Assembly (NCBI RefSeq): GCF_000252445.1
Contig: NC_017790.1
Location: 425,001-489,000 of the forward strand
DNA length: 64,000 bases
Reading direction: 5' to 3'
DNA from: Deinococcus gobiensis I-0
GTDB lineage: Bacteria; Deinococcota; Deinococci; Deinococcales; Deinococcaceae
The position numbers and the translations under genes are program-made. Shown here piece by piece: positions 49,013 through 64,000 of this stretch. Every line of letters starts with the position of its first letter. The first letter of the stretch is position 1. Below the pieces are notes generated by a model. It worked only from the letters and a program-made list of their open reading frames with translations. It had not been told where the DNA came from and ran no database searches.

Positions 49013-50299
49013 TCAGGCCCCCCGGGGACGGCTCATGGCCGCGAGGTCGTTGAGCAGGATGGCCGCCGCCTTCTCGCCGCTTTCCATCGCGCCCTGGATG
49101 CCGCTCATGGACGTGACCTCGCCCGCGCGCAGCACGCCGGGCAGTGGGGTGGCGTGTCCCGGCAGGGTGGCCGCGTAGCCGGGCGGCTGCGGGTACTGCG
49201 CGTGCGGGACGCGTTCGGTGCCCAGGGTCCGCAGGCCCGACACGGCGGCCTCGCCGTACCAGCGCGCGAGTTCGCCGCGCACGCGGGCGTCCAGCGAGGC
49301 GTCGTCCAGCTCGGGCACCCCGCCCTGCGCCGAGGCCAGTGCCGTCACGACGAGCAGGTCCTGGCCCTCGGGCGCGCGGCCCGGCACGGCCTGCCCCATC
49401 CACTGCGCGTTGTTGATCAGGCCCGCCTCGCCGTTCAGCAGCAGGCGGCGCTGTTTCTCGACCGGCGTGGCGGCGGCGTAGTACAGGTACGCGCTGCCCA
49501 GGCTGGCCCGTTCCTCCCCGCGTTCCTCGCCCAGCAGCGGCGCGGCCGACCACGTGTCGGTCGCCACGATGACCTGCCGGGCGTCGAGTTCGCCCGCATC
49601 CGTCTGGGCAGTGACGTGTGTGCCGTGCGGCTGGAGGTGCGTGACCCGCACGCCGGTCCGCACGTCGAGCCCCTGCGCGAGCTGGGCCGGAATGGTCCCC
49701 ATGCCCGCGCGGGGCAGCGCCGCGCCGCCGGTCATGAGGAGCCGGAAGTAGTAGCGGAACAGCCGCGCCGAGGTCGCCAGGTCGCGCCGCAGGAACACCC
49801 CGCCGAAGAAGGGCCGGAAGAAGTGGTCGAGCGCCGCCTCCGAGAAGCCCTGGCGGCGCAGGTAGCTCTCGGTGCTCTCGTCGGGGCCGACCAGCAGCGT
49901 GTGGGCGGGCGGCGCGCCGAGTTCCAGCGCCAGCTTGCCGATGCGGGCCTTGTCGCCCAGGGTCAGCGCCCCGCTCAGGAGGGTGCTGCCCAGGCTGCCG
50001 GGGTCGCGCAGGGGGTCGCCCAGCGCCTCGGCGCGCCGCCCCCGCCGCACCACGCCCGCCGGGGCGATGGGCACGAGGTCCAGCGCGCCCGGGTCGAGGT
50101 TGCGCCGCACCGCCGGGTAGTCGGGAAACAGCACCTGATACCCGGCGTCGAGGGTAAAGCCCTCCACCACCCGCGTCCGGACCCGGCCGCCGATCTCGGG
50201 CGCGGCCTCCAGCAGCCGGACCCGCTGCCCCGCCCGCGTGAGGACCCGCGCCGCCGTCAGCCCCGCGAGGCCCCCGCCGATGACCAGAACGTCGTGCAT
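49013..50299 (-). CDS. FAD-dependent amine oxidase/desaturase-like protein
   Basis: 428 residues. [21 protein letters not shown] is the FAD dinucleotide motif (21 residues; key glycines GGGLAG at 9-14), followed by [29 protein letters not shown] and a C-terminal [18 protein letters not shown] that closes the flavin site. The family includes phytoene desaturase-like and protoporphyrinogen oxidase-like enzymes; the substrate is not clear. TACCCT (complement of 50309-50314) lies 9 nt before the ATG. It forms a pair with the glyoxalase-like gene. Confidence 0.84.
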   Translation of the reverse strand: MHDVLVIGGGLAGLTAARVLTRAGQRVRLLEAAPEIGGRVRTRVVEGFTLDAGYQVLFPDYPAVRRNLDPGALDLVPIAPAGVVRRGRRAEALGDPLRDPGSLGSTLLSGALTLGDKARIGKLALELGAPPAHTLLVGPDESTESYLRRQGFSEAALDHFFRPFFGGVFLRRDLATSARLFRYYFRLLMTGGAALPRAGMGTIPAQLAQGLDVRTGVRVTHLQPHGTHVTAQTDAGELDARQVIVATDTWSAAPLLGEERGEERASLGSAYLYYAAATPVEKQRRLLLNGEAGLINNAQWMGQAVPGRAPEGQDLLVVTALASAQGGVPELDDASLDARVRGELARWYGEAAVSGLRTLGTERVPHAQYPQPPGYAATLPGHATPLPGVLRAGEVTSMSGIQGAMESGEKAAAILLNDLAAMSRPRGA

Positions 50300-50344
50300 A
50301 TGGAGTTCAGGGTAGCGGCTGCGCGGCGCGCTCAGGCCGGACAT

Positions 50345-50390
50345 AAAAAAAGACCCCCCACGCGCAGGGGCCAGGGGAGAGGCGGGGGGG
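50345..50390 (-). terminator. Intrinsic terminator after the MFS gene
   Basis: On the minus strand CCCCCC near 50390-50385 and GGGGGG at 50359-50354 bracket an internally imperfect hairpin, followed by TC and seven T (50351-50345). It begins 3 bp after the MFS stop. Confidence 0.8.
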
Positions 50391-50392
50391 CT

Positions 50393-51978
<1,586 letters not shown>

Positions 51979-51982
<4 letters not shown>

Positions 51983-52488
51983 GGTCGGGCCTCCAGGGCC
52001 GGGGACGGAACCGGGTGCGTCGCCGGGGCCACGGGCGGCGCGGCGCACAGGTCGAGACGGGTACTCAGCGTTTCCAGGGCGTTCAGGGCCGCGCGCACCT
52101 GGGCCGGGTCGAGGCCGCCGAAGCTGTCATGCACGATGGCCTGGGCACTCTCGCGGGTCTTCAGGCGTTTGGCCTCGCCCTGCGCGGTGAGTTGCAGGCG
52201 CTGGCGACGCAGGTCGTCGGGGTCGGTCACGCGGCGCACGAGTCCGGCCTCGGCCAGCTTGGTCACCATGCGGGTCACGGTCGGGGCCGGCAGCGAGTGG
52301 CGGCGGGCCACGGCCGAGGGCGTGTCGCAGCCCTCCGTGATCGCCGAGAGCACCAGGACCTCGCCGATGTTCAGGCCGACCGCCTGCTCCAGCGGCTCGT
52401 CCAGCTGCTGCCGGAAATGCCGCGCGAGCCGCAGGGTCAGGCGCACCAGACCGTACAGCTCGTCTTGGGGGGAGAGAGAGTCATTCAT
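51979..52488 (-). CDS. MarR-family transcriptional regulator of the MFS pump
   Basis: 169 residues. The winged helix-turn-helix is visible in [56 protein letters not shown] and [14 protein letters not shown]. It most likely represses its own operon and is released by a pump substrate. ATG 52488 is preferred over an upstream extension, because TACTTT (complement of 52497-52502) lies 8 nt before it and an AT-rich near-palindrome follows. Confidence 0.9.
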
Positions 52489-52500
52489 TCCAAACGAAAG

Positions 52501-52521
52501 TATTTCATATGGAAACAAATA
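52501..52521. promoter_or_regulatory. Likely MarR operator
   Basis: A 21-bp AT-rich stretch with outer arms TATTT and AAATA and a central CATATG stands out in very GC-rich surroundings. It overlaps the -10 region of the marR-MFS operon, as expected for autorepression. The divergent gene at 52596 is 75 bp away. Confidence 0.55.
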
Positions 52522-52595
52522 GGACAAGTCCGGCGACCGTTCATCCGGGGCGGCCCCCGCTTCCCGGCAAGTCCGGTCCGCTAGACTCGGGGGCA

Positions 52596-53147
52596 ATGTC
52601 GGAGTCCATCAGCATCAAGCAGACCATCGTCGTCCGCGCGCGTCCGGACGTGCTGTACCGCCTGGCCCTGGACCCCAAGCGCCGGGCCGGCTGGGACCCC
52701 AACGTCGCTTCGGCCGCCTACGAGGGCGGCGATGGCCGCCTGACGAACGGCGCTCTGGCACGCTACAAGTTTTCGCGGCGGCTGCTGGGCCTGAGCTTCA
52801 CGGTCAAGTACGGCCAGCTCCAGGCCCCGCAGCGCGGCGGCTGGGAAAGCGTGCGCCATGTCGGTCCCCTCGAAAAGCTCACACAGGGCTGGACCTTCAA
52901 GCCGATGCCCGGCGGCACCGAGGTCACGCTGACCCTCAACGGCCGCGTGCGTTTCGGGTGGGTGCGTCAGCCGGTCGAGCGGGCGCTGCACAACATGGTC
53001 GCCACGACGCTGCTCGAACTCCAGCGGCAGGTCGATGCCCAGGGCGCGCAGCTGCTCGAAGACATGGGCCGCGAGATGCAGGAGCGCCAGAAGGCCGAGC
53101 AGAAGGCGGCCCGCGAGGCGGCCAAGGCGGCCAAGCGCAAGAAGTGA
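52596..53147 (+). CDS. SRPBCC (START/polyketide cyclase-like) protein
   Basis: 183 residues. SISIKQTIVVRARPDVLYRLA, GWDPNVASAAYEGGDG and WTFKPMPGGTEVTLTLNGRV form the helix-grip fold that binds hydrophobic ligands. The C-terminal 45 residues are a charged coiled coil rich in Lys, Ala and Glu (EMQERQKAEQKAAREAAKA). Function is unknown. TAGACT (52582-52587) lies 8 nt before the ATG. Confidence 0.82.
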   Translation: MSESISIKQTIVVRARPDVLYRLALDPKRRAGWDPNVASAAYEGGDGRLTNGALARYKFSRRLLGLSFTVKYGQLQAPQRGGWESVRHVGPLEKLTQGWTFKPMPGGTEVTLTLNGRVRFGWVRQPVERALHNMVATTLLELQRQVDAQGAQLLEDMGREMQERQKAEQKAAREAAKAAKRKK

Positions 53148-53173
53148 CGGGCGCGGCCGCCTGAGCGCCGGAT

Positions 53174-53211
53174 GGGCGAGGGCCACCCCTGTCTCGGGGT
53201 GGCCCTCGCCC
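53174..53211. terminator. Bidirectional terminator hairpin
   Basis: A perfect 16-bp inverted repeat (GGGCGAGGGCCACCCC at 53174-53189 with its complement at 53196-53211) and a 6-nt loop lie between the convergent SRPBCC and DoxX genes. Confidence 0.82.
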
Positions 53212-53225
53212 GTCTACGCCTTATT

Positions 53226-53651
53226 TCAGGCGGACTTGCCCAGGCGGTAGCGGCCCGCGCCGGTCAGGGCGAGCGTGGCCGAAGCCGCCAGCAGCAGCAG
53301 CGGAAACTCGACGCCGTTCGGGTTGAAGAAGCCGCCCGAGACGTGCACGAGCAGGATGGCGACGAGCATGTTCACGGCCAGCAGCGCGCCGACCACGCGG
53401 GGAAACAGCCCCAGGATCAGCAGCAGGCCGCCGATCAGCTCGATGCCCGCGATCAGGGGAGCGGCCACGCCCGGCAGGGGCACGCCGATCCCGGCGAAAA
53501 ACTGGGCCGTACCGGCGACCGTATTCAGAAAGAACTTCTGGTAGCCGTGCATCACGAAGATGACGCCGGTGGCGAGGCGCAGCAGCAGCAGGCCCAGATC
53601 GGCCTGCGAGGGGGCGCTGGTCGCGGGGGCGGTGCGGGTGGGGGTCGTCAT
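53226..53651 (-). CDS. DoxX-family membrane protein
   Basis: 141 residues, four helices: LGLLLLRLATGVIFVMHGYQK, PLIAGIELIGGLLLILGLFP, VVGALLAVNMLVAILLVHV and FPLLLLAASATLALTGAGRY. DoxX-like proteins are linked to redox stress and thiol respiration in other bacteria. The ATG overlaps the upstream MarR stop as ATGA, so it is the likely target of that regulator. Confidence 0.88.
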   Translation of the reverse strand: MTTPTRTAPATSAPSQADLGLLLLRLATGVIFVMHGYQKFFLNTVAGTAQFFAGIGVPLPGVAAPLIAGIELIGGLLLILGLFPRVVGALLAVNMLVAILLVHVSGGFFNPNGVEFPLLLLAASATLALTGAGRYRLGKSA

Positions 53652-54115
53652 CGGTGGTCCTCCAGGGTCAGGTCGCCCAGCAGCTCGGCCAGCAGCGCGA
53701 GGCGCTCGGGACTCAGGGCGGCGAACTGCCGCGCGTGCAGCTCGCTCAGGGGGGCGTCGAGGGCGCTCAGAACGGCGCGGCCCTCGGCCGTCAGGTGGGT
53801 CATGACCACCCGGCGGTCGTGGGGGTCGCGTGCGCGCCGCACCCGGCCGGCCTTTTCCAGCCGGTCGAGCAGGCGCGTCACGTCGGGGTCGTGGACCAGC
53901 AGCCGGTGGCCGATGTCGCTGCACCGCAGCCCCCCGTCGCCCGCCCCGCGCAGGATGCGCAGCACGTTGAACTGCGGGGCGCTCAGGTCGTGCCCGCGCA
54001 GCAGCTCGGCCGCCGCGTACTGCTGGCGCGCCGCGAGACGCTGCAAGGCGAGATAGGTGCGGTGTTCGGGGCTGCCGGGGTGTCCGGGCAGCGGGTCGGC
54101 GACAGGCTGGGTCAA
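53648..54115 (-). CDS. MarR-family regulator of the DoxX operon
   Basis: 155 residues from TTG 54115 (GGAGAG lies 3 nt upstream). The winged helix is in LSAPQFNVLRILRGAG, LRCSDIGHRLLVHDPDVTRL, LDRLEKAGRVRRARDPHDRR and VMTHLTAEGRAVL. There is no obvious redox cysteine. It sits behind a near-consensus promoter covered by two tandem operators, which suggests tight autorepression of itself and doxX. Confidence 0.9.
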   Translation of the reverse strand: MTQPVADPLPGHPGSPEHRTYLALQRLAARQQYAAAELLRGHDLSAPQFNVLRILRGAGDGGLRCSDIGHRLLVHDPDVTRLLDRLEKAGRVRRARDPHDRRVVMTHLTAEGRAVLSALDAPLSELHARQFAALSPERLALLAELLGDLTLEDHR

Positions 54116-54146
54116 GGTCTCTCCAGGCTAACGGAAGCCCAGAGGG

Positions 54147-54183
54147 AATGTAGTCGTTAAAACGACAATCGTCAAGACGACAA
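54147..54183 (-). promoter_or_regulatory. marR-doxX promoter with two tandem operators
   Basis: On the minus strand TTGACG (complement of 54170-54175), 17 nt and TACATT (complement of 54147-54152) form the promoter. Two direct copies of TTGTCGTYTTRACGA (54183-54169 and 54168-54154) cover the -35 box and spacer; the second contains the palindrome GTCGTT-TT-AACGAC. The layout fits cooperative MarR binding. Confidence 0.8.
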
Positions 54184-54325
54184 TTTGACATGGAGCTAAA
54201 AAAGAGGGAGCTTGACTAAAGGGCGGCTCGGTATCGGGCCGTGACAGGGGCCGCGTATGATGCGCGGCGTAATCGGGGCGGACCGGCCGGAAACCGGACG
54301 GGCCCGCGCCCGCAGGAGGACTCGC

Positions 54326-55407
54326 ATGAAGATCGGCATGATCGGACTGGGCAAGATGGGCGGCAACATGGTGCTTCGGCTCAAGCAGGGCGGACACGAC
54401 GTGATCGGGTACGACCGCAGCGAGGAGGCCCTGACGCCCCTGCGCGGCAAGGGTGCCAACGTGACCAGCGACATGGACGCTTTCGTCGCCGCGCTGGGCA
54501 GGCCGGGCGAGCGCGCCGTCTGGGTGATGGTCCCCGCCGGGAAGATCACGCAGTCGGTCATCGACGACCTCGCGGACCGGCTCGCGCCGGGCGACGTGAT
54601 CATCGACGGCGGCAACTCGAATTTCCACGACACGCAGCGCCGGGGCGAGGCGCTCGCCGCGCGCGGCCTGCACTTCGTCGACGTGGGGACCTCGGGCGGC
54701 GTGTGGGGCCTGACCGAGGGCTACGGCATGATGGTCGGCGGCCCCGAGGCGGGCGTGGAGCGCCTGCGCCCGGCCCTGGAGACGCTGGCCCCCTCGCCCG
54801 ACAAGGGGTGGGGCCACATGGGGCCGAGCGGCTCCGGGCACTACGTCAAGATGGTCCACAACGGCATCGAGTACGGCATGATGCAGGCCTATGCCGAGGG
54901 CTTCGAGCTCATGAAGGCGCACCAGACCTTCAACCTCGACATGGCCCAGATCGCCGAGGTGTGGCGTCACGGCACCGTGATCCGCTCGTGGCTGCTCGAC
55001 CTGACCGCCGAGGCGCTCAAGAACTCCGCCGACTTCGATTCGCTCTCGGACTACGTGGCCGACAGTGGCGAAGGGCGCTGGACCATCATCGACTCCATCG
55101 AGCTGGGGGTGCCTACGCCGGTCATCACGCTCGCCACCCAGATGCGCTTCCGCAGCCAGCAGGAAGTGAGCTACTCGGGCCAGATGCTCTCGGCCATGCG
55201 CCGCGCCTTCGGGGGCCACGCGGTCAAGACGCTCGAAGTGCCCAAGCAGGAGGGCATCGTGCCCGAGGTGCAGGCGGGCGAGCACCCCAAGGCGGCCGCC
55301 CCCGAGAACATCGCGGCGAGCGGCAAGGCGGGCGGCACCGGCTCGGCCGCCGAGCAGCTCGGAGAAACCGGTCAGCAGCGCACGACGAGTGACGAGAAGG
55401 CGCGGCA

Positions 55408-55411
<4 letters not shown>
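54326..55411 (+). CDS. gnd: 6-phosphogluconate dehydrogenase (decarboxylating), short type
   Basis: 361 residues. [20 protein letters not shown] binds NAD(P); [20 protein letters not shown] and [20 protein letters not shown] are the 6PGDH active-site signatures. The length fits the short GntZ/YqeC-like type rather than the 470-residue form. The tail beyond residue 310 is Ala/Gly/Glu-rich and probably disordered. It makes ribulose-5-phosphate and NAD(P)H. AGGAGG (54314-54319) supports ATG 54326; TATGAT at 54256-54261 is a likely -10. Confidence 0.93.
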
Positions 55412-57216
<1,805 letters not shown>

Positions 57217-57262
57217 ACGCCCCGGCCGAAAGCGGGAGCGCCGCAAAGGGGGAGGAGACCGC

Positions 57263-58216
57263 GTGACCTACGCGACGAGTTTGGAGACGCTGGGACCGGT
57301 GGCGACCACCGTGCGGGGGGCGCAGGCCACCCTGGACGAGCTGTGGTCGCGCACCGAGGTCGAGACGCGCGCCTACACCGGCAACATCGTGGCCCTGACC
57401 CTGCGCAAACACCTCGGGCGCATCGAGGAGGCGCTCGCCGGGCTGGAGGGCCGCTACGCCGGGCGGCAGATCATCGCGGTGATGGACGGTGAGGGCGACT
57501 TGCAGGTGCAGGCCAGCCTCGTGCCGCAGCAGGGCGGGCTGTACGTCGAGCGCCTGACGCTGGACGCGGACGCCGAGCAGCTGCGCGGGGCCATCCTGCC
57601 GCTGCTGCGTCCGGCGACCGTCAACCACGTGTGGTGGGGGGCCTACACCCGCCCCGAGGGGCCGCTGCTCGCGGAACTCTCGGAAGTGGCCGACCAGATC
57701 ATCGCCGACAGCCTGTCGCTGGACATTCCCCCGGCGCGGCACTACGCCCTGGCCGACCTGGGCTGGAGCCGTTCGGCGGGCTGGCGCGAAGCCCTCGCGC
57801 AGCTGTTCGACAGCCCCGACGCGGCCCGCCGCCTGCCCGAGGTCCGGGAGCTGACGGTGCGCTACTCGGGCGAGCGCGACCTGCCCGCGCGGCTGTTCGC
57901 GGGCTTCGTCGCCAGCACGCTGGGCTGGCAGGACCTGTCGGGGGCCACCTTCGGCCCCGGCGACTGCGGCCGCAGCAACGGCGACCTCTGCACCGTCGAG
58001 CTGCGGGGCGAGGGCGGGCTGCTGTTCTCGCTCCAGGCGGCGCAGGACGAGAGCGGCGTGGTCCGCACCCGCTGCCGCTGGCCCGGCGTGGACCGCGAGG
58101 CCGAGGTGCAGGTGCCGCGCATGACCCTGGCCGAGGGCCTGGGCCGCGTGATGGCCCGCCCCGAGCGCGGCGAGGTCTTCGAGAAGGCGTGGACGCTGGC
58201 GAAGGCCACGCTGTAG
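57263..58216 (+). CDS. opcA: OpcA-like glucose-6-phosphate dehydrogenase assembly protein
   Basis: 317 residues from GTG 57263, preceded by [49 protein letters not shown] and [19 protein letters not shown] match OpcA, the protein that activates or assembles G6PDH in cyanobacteria and actinobacteria. Its place directly after gnd and zwf fits that role. The trpS leader begins 26 bp after its stop. Confidence 0.88.
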   Translation: MTYATSLETLGPVATTVRGAQATLDELWSRTEVETRAYTGNIVALTLRKHLGRIEEALAGLEGRYAGRQIIAVMDGEGDLQVQASLVPQQGGLYVERLTLDADAEQLRGAILPLLRPATVNHVWWGAYTRPEGPLLAELSEVADQIIADSLSLDIPPARHYALADLGWSRSAGWREALAQLFDSPDAARRLPEVRELTVRYSGERDLPARLFAGFVASTLGWQDLSGATFGPGDCGRSNGDLCTVELRGEGGLLFSLQAAQDESGVVRTRCRWPGVDREAEVQVPRMTLAEGLGRVMARPERGEVFEKAWTLAKATL

Positions 58217-58241
58217 CCCGCCTTGCGCTAGCATGGCCGGC

Positions 58242-59400
<1,159 letters not shown>

Positions 59401-59417
59401 GCGCCGAAGCGGGGAGG

Positions 59418-59450
59418 GTGGGCGGGCCTGTGCGGACCCGCCCACGTTTC
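59418..59450 (+). terminator. Terminator after trpS
   Basis: GTGGGCGGG (59418-59426) and CCCGCCCAC (59437-59445) form a perfect 9-bp stem with a 10-nt loop, followed by GTTTCTT. Confidence 0.75.
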
Positions 59451-59509
59451 TTGAGTGTCCTTTTGTTAAGATGCTCGGCGGAGGTCGGGCCCCGCCCGGC
59501 GAAAACGAC

Positions 59510-60646
<1,137 letters not shown>

Positions 60647-60674
60647 GGCGCGTGTGGCTCGTGGCGCGTAGCTC

Positions 60675-60725
60675 GTAGAGAAAGAGGGGAGCGGCGGTCC
60701 GACCTGCCACTCCGCTTTTCTCTAC
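60675..60725. terminator. Terminator-like hairpin between dnaJ and the CrtI-like gene
   Basis: GTAGAGAAA (60675-60683) and TTTCTCTAC (60717-60725) form a perfect 9-bp outer stem, with GC-rich interior pairing and T-rich flanks on both strands. It suits termination of both convergent genes. Confidence 0.7.
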
Positions 60726-60747
60726 AGGCTACCAGCCCGAAGCTCCG

Positions 60748-62175
60748 TCACGGCACCTCTCCGATACCGAACTCGTCGCTCAGGGCGGTCAGGGCCGCGT
60801 TGTGGCCCGCCATCCCGTGGATGCCGCCGCCGGGAGGCGCGCTGCTGGAACACAGGTACATGCCGCGCACCGGGGTGCGGTAGGGCGTCACGGCGAGGTT
60901 GGGGCGGGCGAGCAGGCCCCACAGCGTGCTCGCGCCGCCGTTCACGTCGCCGCCGCCGAACACCGGGCTGAAGGCCTGGAGCTGCGGCGCGGTCGTGACG
61001 TGGCGGGCCAGCACCCGCTCGCCGAAGCCGGGCGCGAAGCGTTCGAGCTGCGCCTCGACCTGCGGCGCGACGTCGGCCGCCGAGCCGTTGGGCGTGTGCG
61101 CGTAGGCCCAGAAGGTGTGCTGCCCCTGCGGCGCGCGGCCCGCGTCGAACAGGCTGGGCTGCGCGGCCAGCACGTAGGGCCGCTCCGAGCGCCAGCCCGC
61201 CTCCGAGTGTACGATCTCCGCGAAGCTGCCGCCCACATGCACCGTGCCCGCGCGGACGAGGTCGGGGCTGGCCCAGGGCACCGGGCCGCTCAGGGCGTAG
61301 TCGAACTTCTGGATGCCCGCGCCGTAGCGGAAGCCTTCCAGCTGTGCCCGGTAGGCGGCGGGGGCGCGGTCGCCCAGCAGCCGCAGCAATACGCCGGGGC
61401 TGCTGTCCACCAGCGTCACGCGGGCGGGGGGGAGGTCGCGCGGGCCGTCTACCCGCACGCCGGTCAGGACCTCGCCGCCCAGGTGCTCGAAATAAGCACG
61501 CAGGGCGTCGGCGAAGGCCTGCGCGCCGCCCGCCGGCAGCGGCCAGCCCACCGCGTGCGCCAGCACCGCGAGCACCAGGGTCATGGCCGAGGTGCCGGGT
61601 GTGGAGAGCGGCAGGGCGCTGTGCGCGGCCAGCCCGGCCCACAGCGCGCGGGCCTCGGGGGTGCGCAGCAGGGCCCGGCCCAGCGCCTCGGCCGGAGGCA
61701 GGGCACGCAGCCCGAAGCGCGCCAGCGTGACCGGGTGGCCCGGCACGCGCAGCAGCGGCCGCAGGATGTCGTGCAGCAGGCCTTCCCAGTCGGCGACGAG
61801 CGGCCCGAGCAGTCGCCGCCACGCCGCGCCGTCGCGGCCCAGGCTCTCGGCGGTGGCGTCCAGGTCGCGGCGCAGCAGCACGCTGCGGCCCCCCGGCAGG
61901 GTCTGGGCCGCCGGCACCTCGGGATACACCCAGCGCAGCCCGAAGGCGTGCAGCGGCCACTGCCGGAAGGCCGGGCTGGCGACCGCGAGGGGATGGATGG
62001 CCGAACCGAGGTCGTGAACGAAACCGGGCAGGGTCAGCCCGGCGCTGCTCAGCCCGCCGCCCACCTGGTCGTGGGCCTCCAGCAGTTGCACCCGCAGCCC
62101 CGCGCGGGCCAGGGTCACGGCCGCCGAGAGGCCGTTGGGACCGGCGCCCACGACGACGGCGTCGAGGCGGGTCAT
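60748..62175 (-). CDS. Phytoene desaturase-like FAD oxidoreductase
   Basis: 475 residues. [20 protein letters not shown] is the FAD motif and [15 protein letters not shown] follows. [15 protein letters not shown] near the end is the CrtI/COG1233 flavin-closing motif, preceded by [12 protein letters not shown]. The group includes carotenoid desaturases and ketolases (CrtI, CrtO). Deinococci make deinoxanthin, but no crt genes adjoin, so the substrate is open. GGAG lies 5 nt before ATG 62175. Confidence 0.85.
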   Translation of the reverse strand: MTRLDAVVVGAGPNGLSAAVTLARAGLRVQLLEAHDQVGGGLSSAGLTLPGFVHDLGSAIHPLAVASPAFRQWPLHAFGLRWVYPEVPAAQTLPGGRSVLLRRDLDATAESLGRDGAAWRRLLGPLVADWEGLLHDILRPLLRVPGHPVTLARFGLRALPPAEALGRALLRTPEARALWAGLAAHSALPLSTPGTSAMTLVLAVLAHAVGWPLPAGGAQAFADALRAYFEHLGGEVLTGVRVDGPRDLPPARVTLVDSSPGVLLRLLGDRAPAAYRAQLEGFRYGAGIQKFDYALSGPVPWASPDLVRAGTVHVGGSFAEIVHSEAGWRSERPYVLAAQPSLFDAGRAPQGQHTFWAYAHTPNGSAADVAPQVEAQLERFAPGFGERVLARHVTTAPQLQAFSPVFGGGDVNGGASTLWGLLARPNLAVTPYRTPVRGMYLCSSSAPPGGGIHGMAGHNAALTALSDEFGIGEVP

Positions 62176-62430
62176 GGGCGCTCCGGGACGGGGCGGCGGG
62201 GCGGGCAGGGGGGGCGGGGGTTCACGTTGTCTCTACTGTGCGCGGTGGGGTGTCTGTCCTTCATGGACAGGAACTAAAGGCCGCTTGAGACCGGCCGGCC
62301 TGCCGGCAGGGGACCGCCGGTCAGGTGAGGGCCGCAGAAAGGCTGGGCTGCGCGCTGCCCACGCCAGAGCGGCGGCCGCAGGAGCGTGGTGACCGGGGCC
62401 ACTGTTCCCGCTGGGGGGACGGGGGGCGCG

Positions 62431-62460
62431 GTGACAGCTCATCCGGGGGGCGGGTATGCT
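62431..62460 (+). promoter_or_regulatory. Promoter of prs
   Basis: GTGACA (62431-62436), an 18-nt spacer and TATGCT (62455-62460) give a predicted start near 62467 and a 55-nt leader that ends in the GGAGG ribosome-binding site of prs. Confidence 0.6.
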
Positions 62461-62521
62461 CTGTGGCGTTCAGGCAATTGCGCTGTTCACCACACATTCC
62501 CCCCGCTCCGGAGGCCCGCCC

Positions 62522-63523
<1,002 letters not shown>

Positions 63524-63532
63524 ACGGTCTCC

Positions 63533-63568
63533 GCAGATGCCCTCCCGGTCACGGGCAGGGGCATCTGC
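63533..63568 (+). terminator. Hairpin after prs
   Basis: GCAGATGCCC (63533-63542) and GGGCATCTGC (63559-63568) form a perfect 10-bp stem. No T run follows, so it may be an inefficient terminator before the next gene's own promoter. Confidence 0.6.
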
Positions 63569-63596
63569 ACGGGACGGGGCGGGTATCCTGCCCGGC

Positions 63597-63992
63597 ATGA
63601 GCGACCCCCGGCCCCCCACCCGGCTCCGGCCCCTGTGGCTGGCGCTGGGCTTTGCGCTGTGCGGTCTGGGTTTCGTCGGGCTGTGGCTGCCGGGCTTTCC
63701 GGGGACCGTGTGGTTCGTGCTGGCCGCCGCCGCCTTCTCGCGCGGCGACCCGCGCTGGGAGGCGTGGCTGCTGTCGCGTCCGGTGGTGGGGCCGCTGGTG
63801 GCCGACTACCGCGCGGGCCGGGGCATGCCGCTGCGGGCCAAGTGGGTGGCGGCCCTGAGCATCGCCGTGGCCGTGTCGCTGAGCCTGGGCCGCATTCCGG
63901 TGCTGGTGGGGCAGGTGGCCTGGGTGCTGATCGGGCTGGCGGGCATCGGATACGTGACGCTGCGGGTGCCTACCCGGCGCGGCCCGCCCTGA
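63597..63992 (+). CDS. DUF454 (YbaN-like) membrane protein
   Basis: 131 residues. PLWLALGFALCGLGFVGLWL, PGFPGTVWFVLAAAAFSRGD and WLLSRPVVGPLVADYRAGRG are the DUF454 signature, with three to four helices. Function is unknown. TATCCT (63584-63589) lies 7 nt before the ATG (leaderless). Confidence 0.87.
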   Translation: MSDPRPPTRLRPLWLALGFALCGLGFVGLWLPGFPGTVWFVLAAAAFSRGDPRWEAWLLSRPVVGPLVADYRAGRGMPLRAKWVAALSIAVAVSLSLGRIPVLVGQVAWVLIGLAGIGYVTLRVPTRRGPP

Positions 63993-64000
63993 AGCGAAGG

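Noticed and set aside
54257..54325. Upstream in-frame ATG for gnd
   Set aside because: It overlaps the TATGAT -10 candidate, adds an Arg-rich tail absent from the family, and the AGGAGG before 54326 is well placed.

Overview
This GC-rich window (by eye about 70% G+C) looks like chromosomal DNA of a Deinococcus species. The reasons are gene content (Ser/Thr kinase with NHL repeats, PASTA protein, DinB-like and PPIC-type secreted proteins, D. radiodurans-type TrpRS, OpcA with Gnd and Zwf), many GTG and TTG starts, and a TANNNT box 5-11 nt before about 20 start codons with no Shine-Dalgarno between. That is the known Deinococcus signature of leaderless mRNAs. No prophage, insertion sequence or CRISPR array was seen; the content is ordinary chromosomal housekeeping DNA with a few unusual regulatory leaders.

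Layout. 1-6 kb: frameshifted PQQ-propeller gene, tatA, membrane Ser/Thr kinase with NHL propeller, glutaredoxin-like protein, ndk, GGDEF protein. 6-9.6 kb: lipoprotein, tRNA-Arg(CCG), PPIC chaperone, scpA. 9.6-14.6 kb: hemL, CoA-binding and shikimate-dehydrogenase-like genes coupled by GTGA overlaps, then a membrane protein and a lipoprotein hydrolase. 14.6-19.7 kb: a thiamine salvage cluster on the minus strand behind a TPP riboswitch (thiB-thiP-thiQ-GNAT-thiN), with a MITE-like repeat at the thiP/thiQ junction. 19.8-26.3 kb: Nudix, LmbE-type deacetylase, queG, NTF2-like protein, large subtilase, secreted protein. 26.4-34.9 kb: fba, then a four-gene overlapping operon (LysN-like aminotransferase, MazG-like, murI, rph), DinB-like, COG0212, hexapeptide acyltransferase, methyltransferase, exonuclease III. 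35.2-39.5 kb: a 1425-residue RNase R with an AT-hook-like N-terminal tail. 39.9-44.2 kb (minus): DUF1345, PAP2 phosphatase, PASTA pseudokinase, cysteine desulfurase. 44.2-54.1 kb: proS behind a proline-rich leader peptide, rhomboid, acyl-CoA dehydrogenase, glyoxalase-like and FAD proteins, two MarR-controlled operons (MFS pump; DoxX). 54.3-60.6 kb: gnd-zwf-opcA, trpS behind a Trp-Trp-Trp leader peptide and attenuator, dnaJ. 60.7-64 kb: CrtI-like oxidase, prs, DUF454 protein.

The most interesting signals are regulatory. Both aminoacyl-tRNA synthetase genes in the window (proS, trpS) are preceded by short, apparently leaderless ORFs with clustered codons for the cognate amino acid. For trpS an intrinsic terminator and a competing hairpin are visible. 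This suggests leader-peptide attenuation of synthetase genes in this lineage. Other points are the TPP riboswitch whose terminator-like hairpin contains the thiB ribosome-binding site, and a MarR gene with two tandem near-palindromic operators over its -35 box and spacer.
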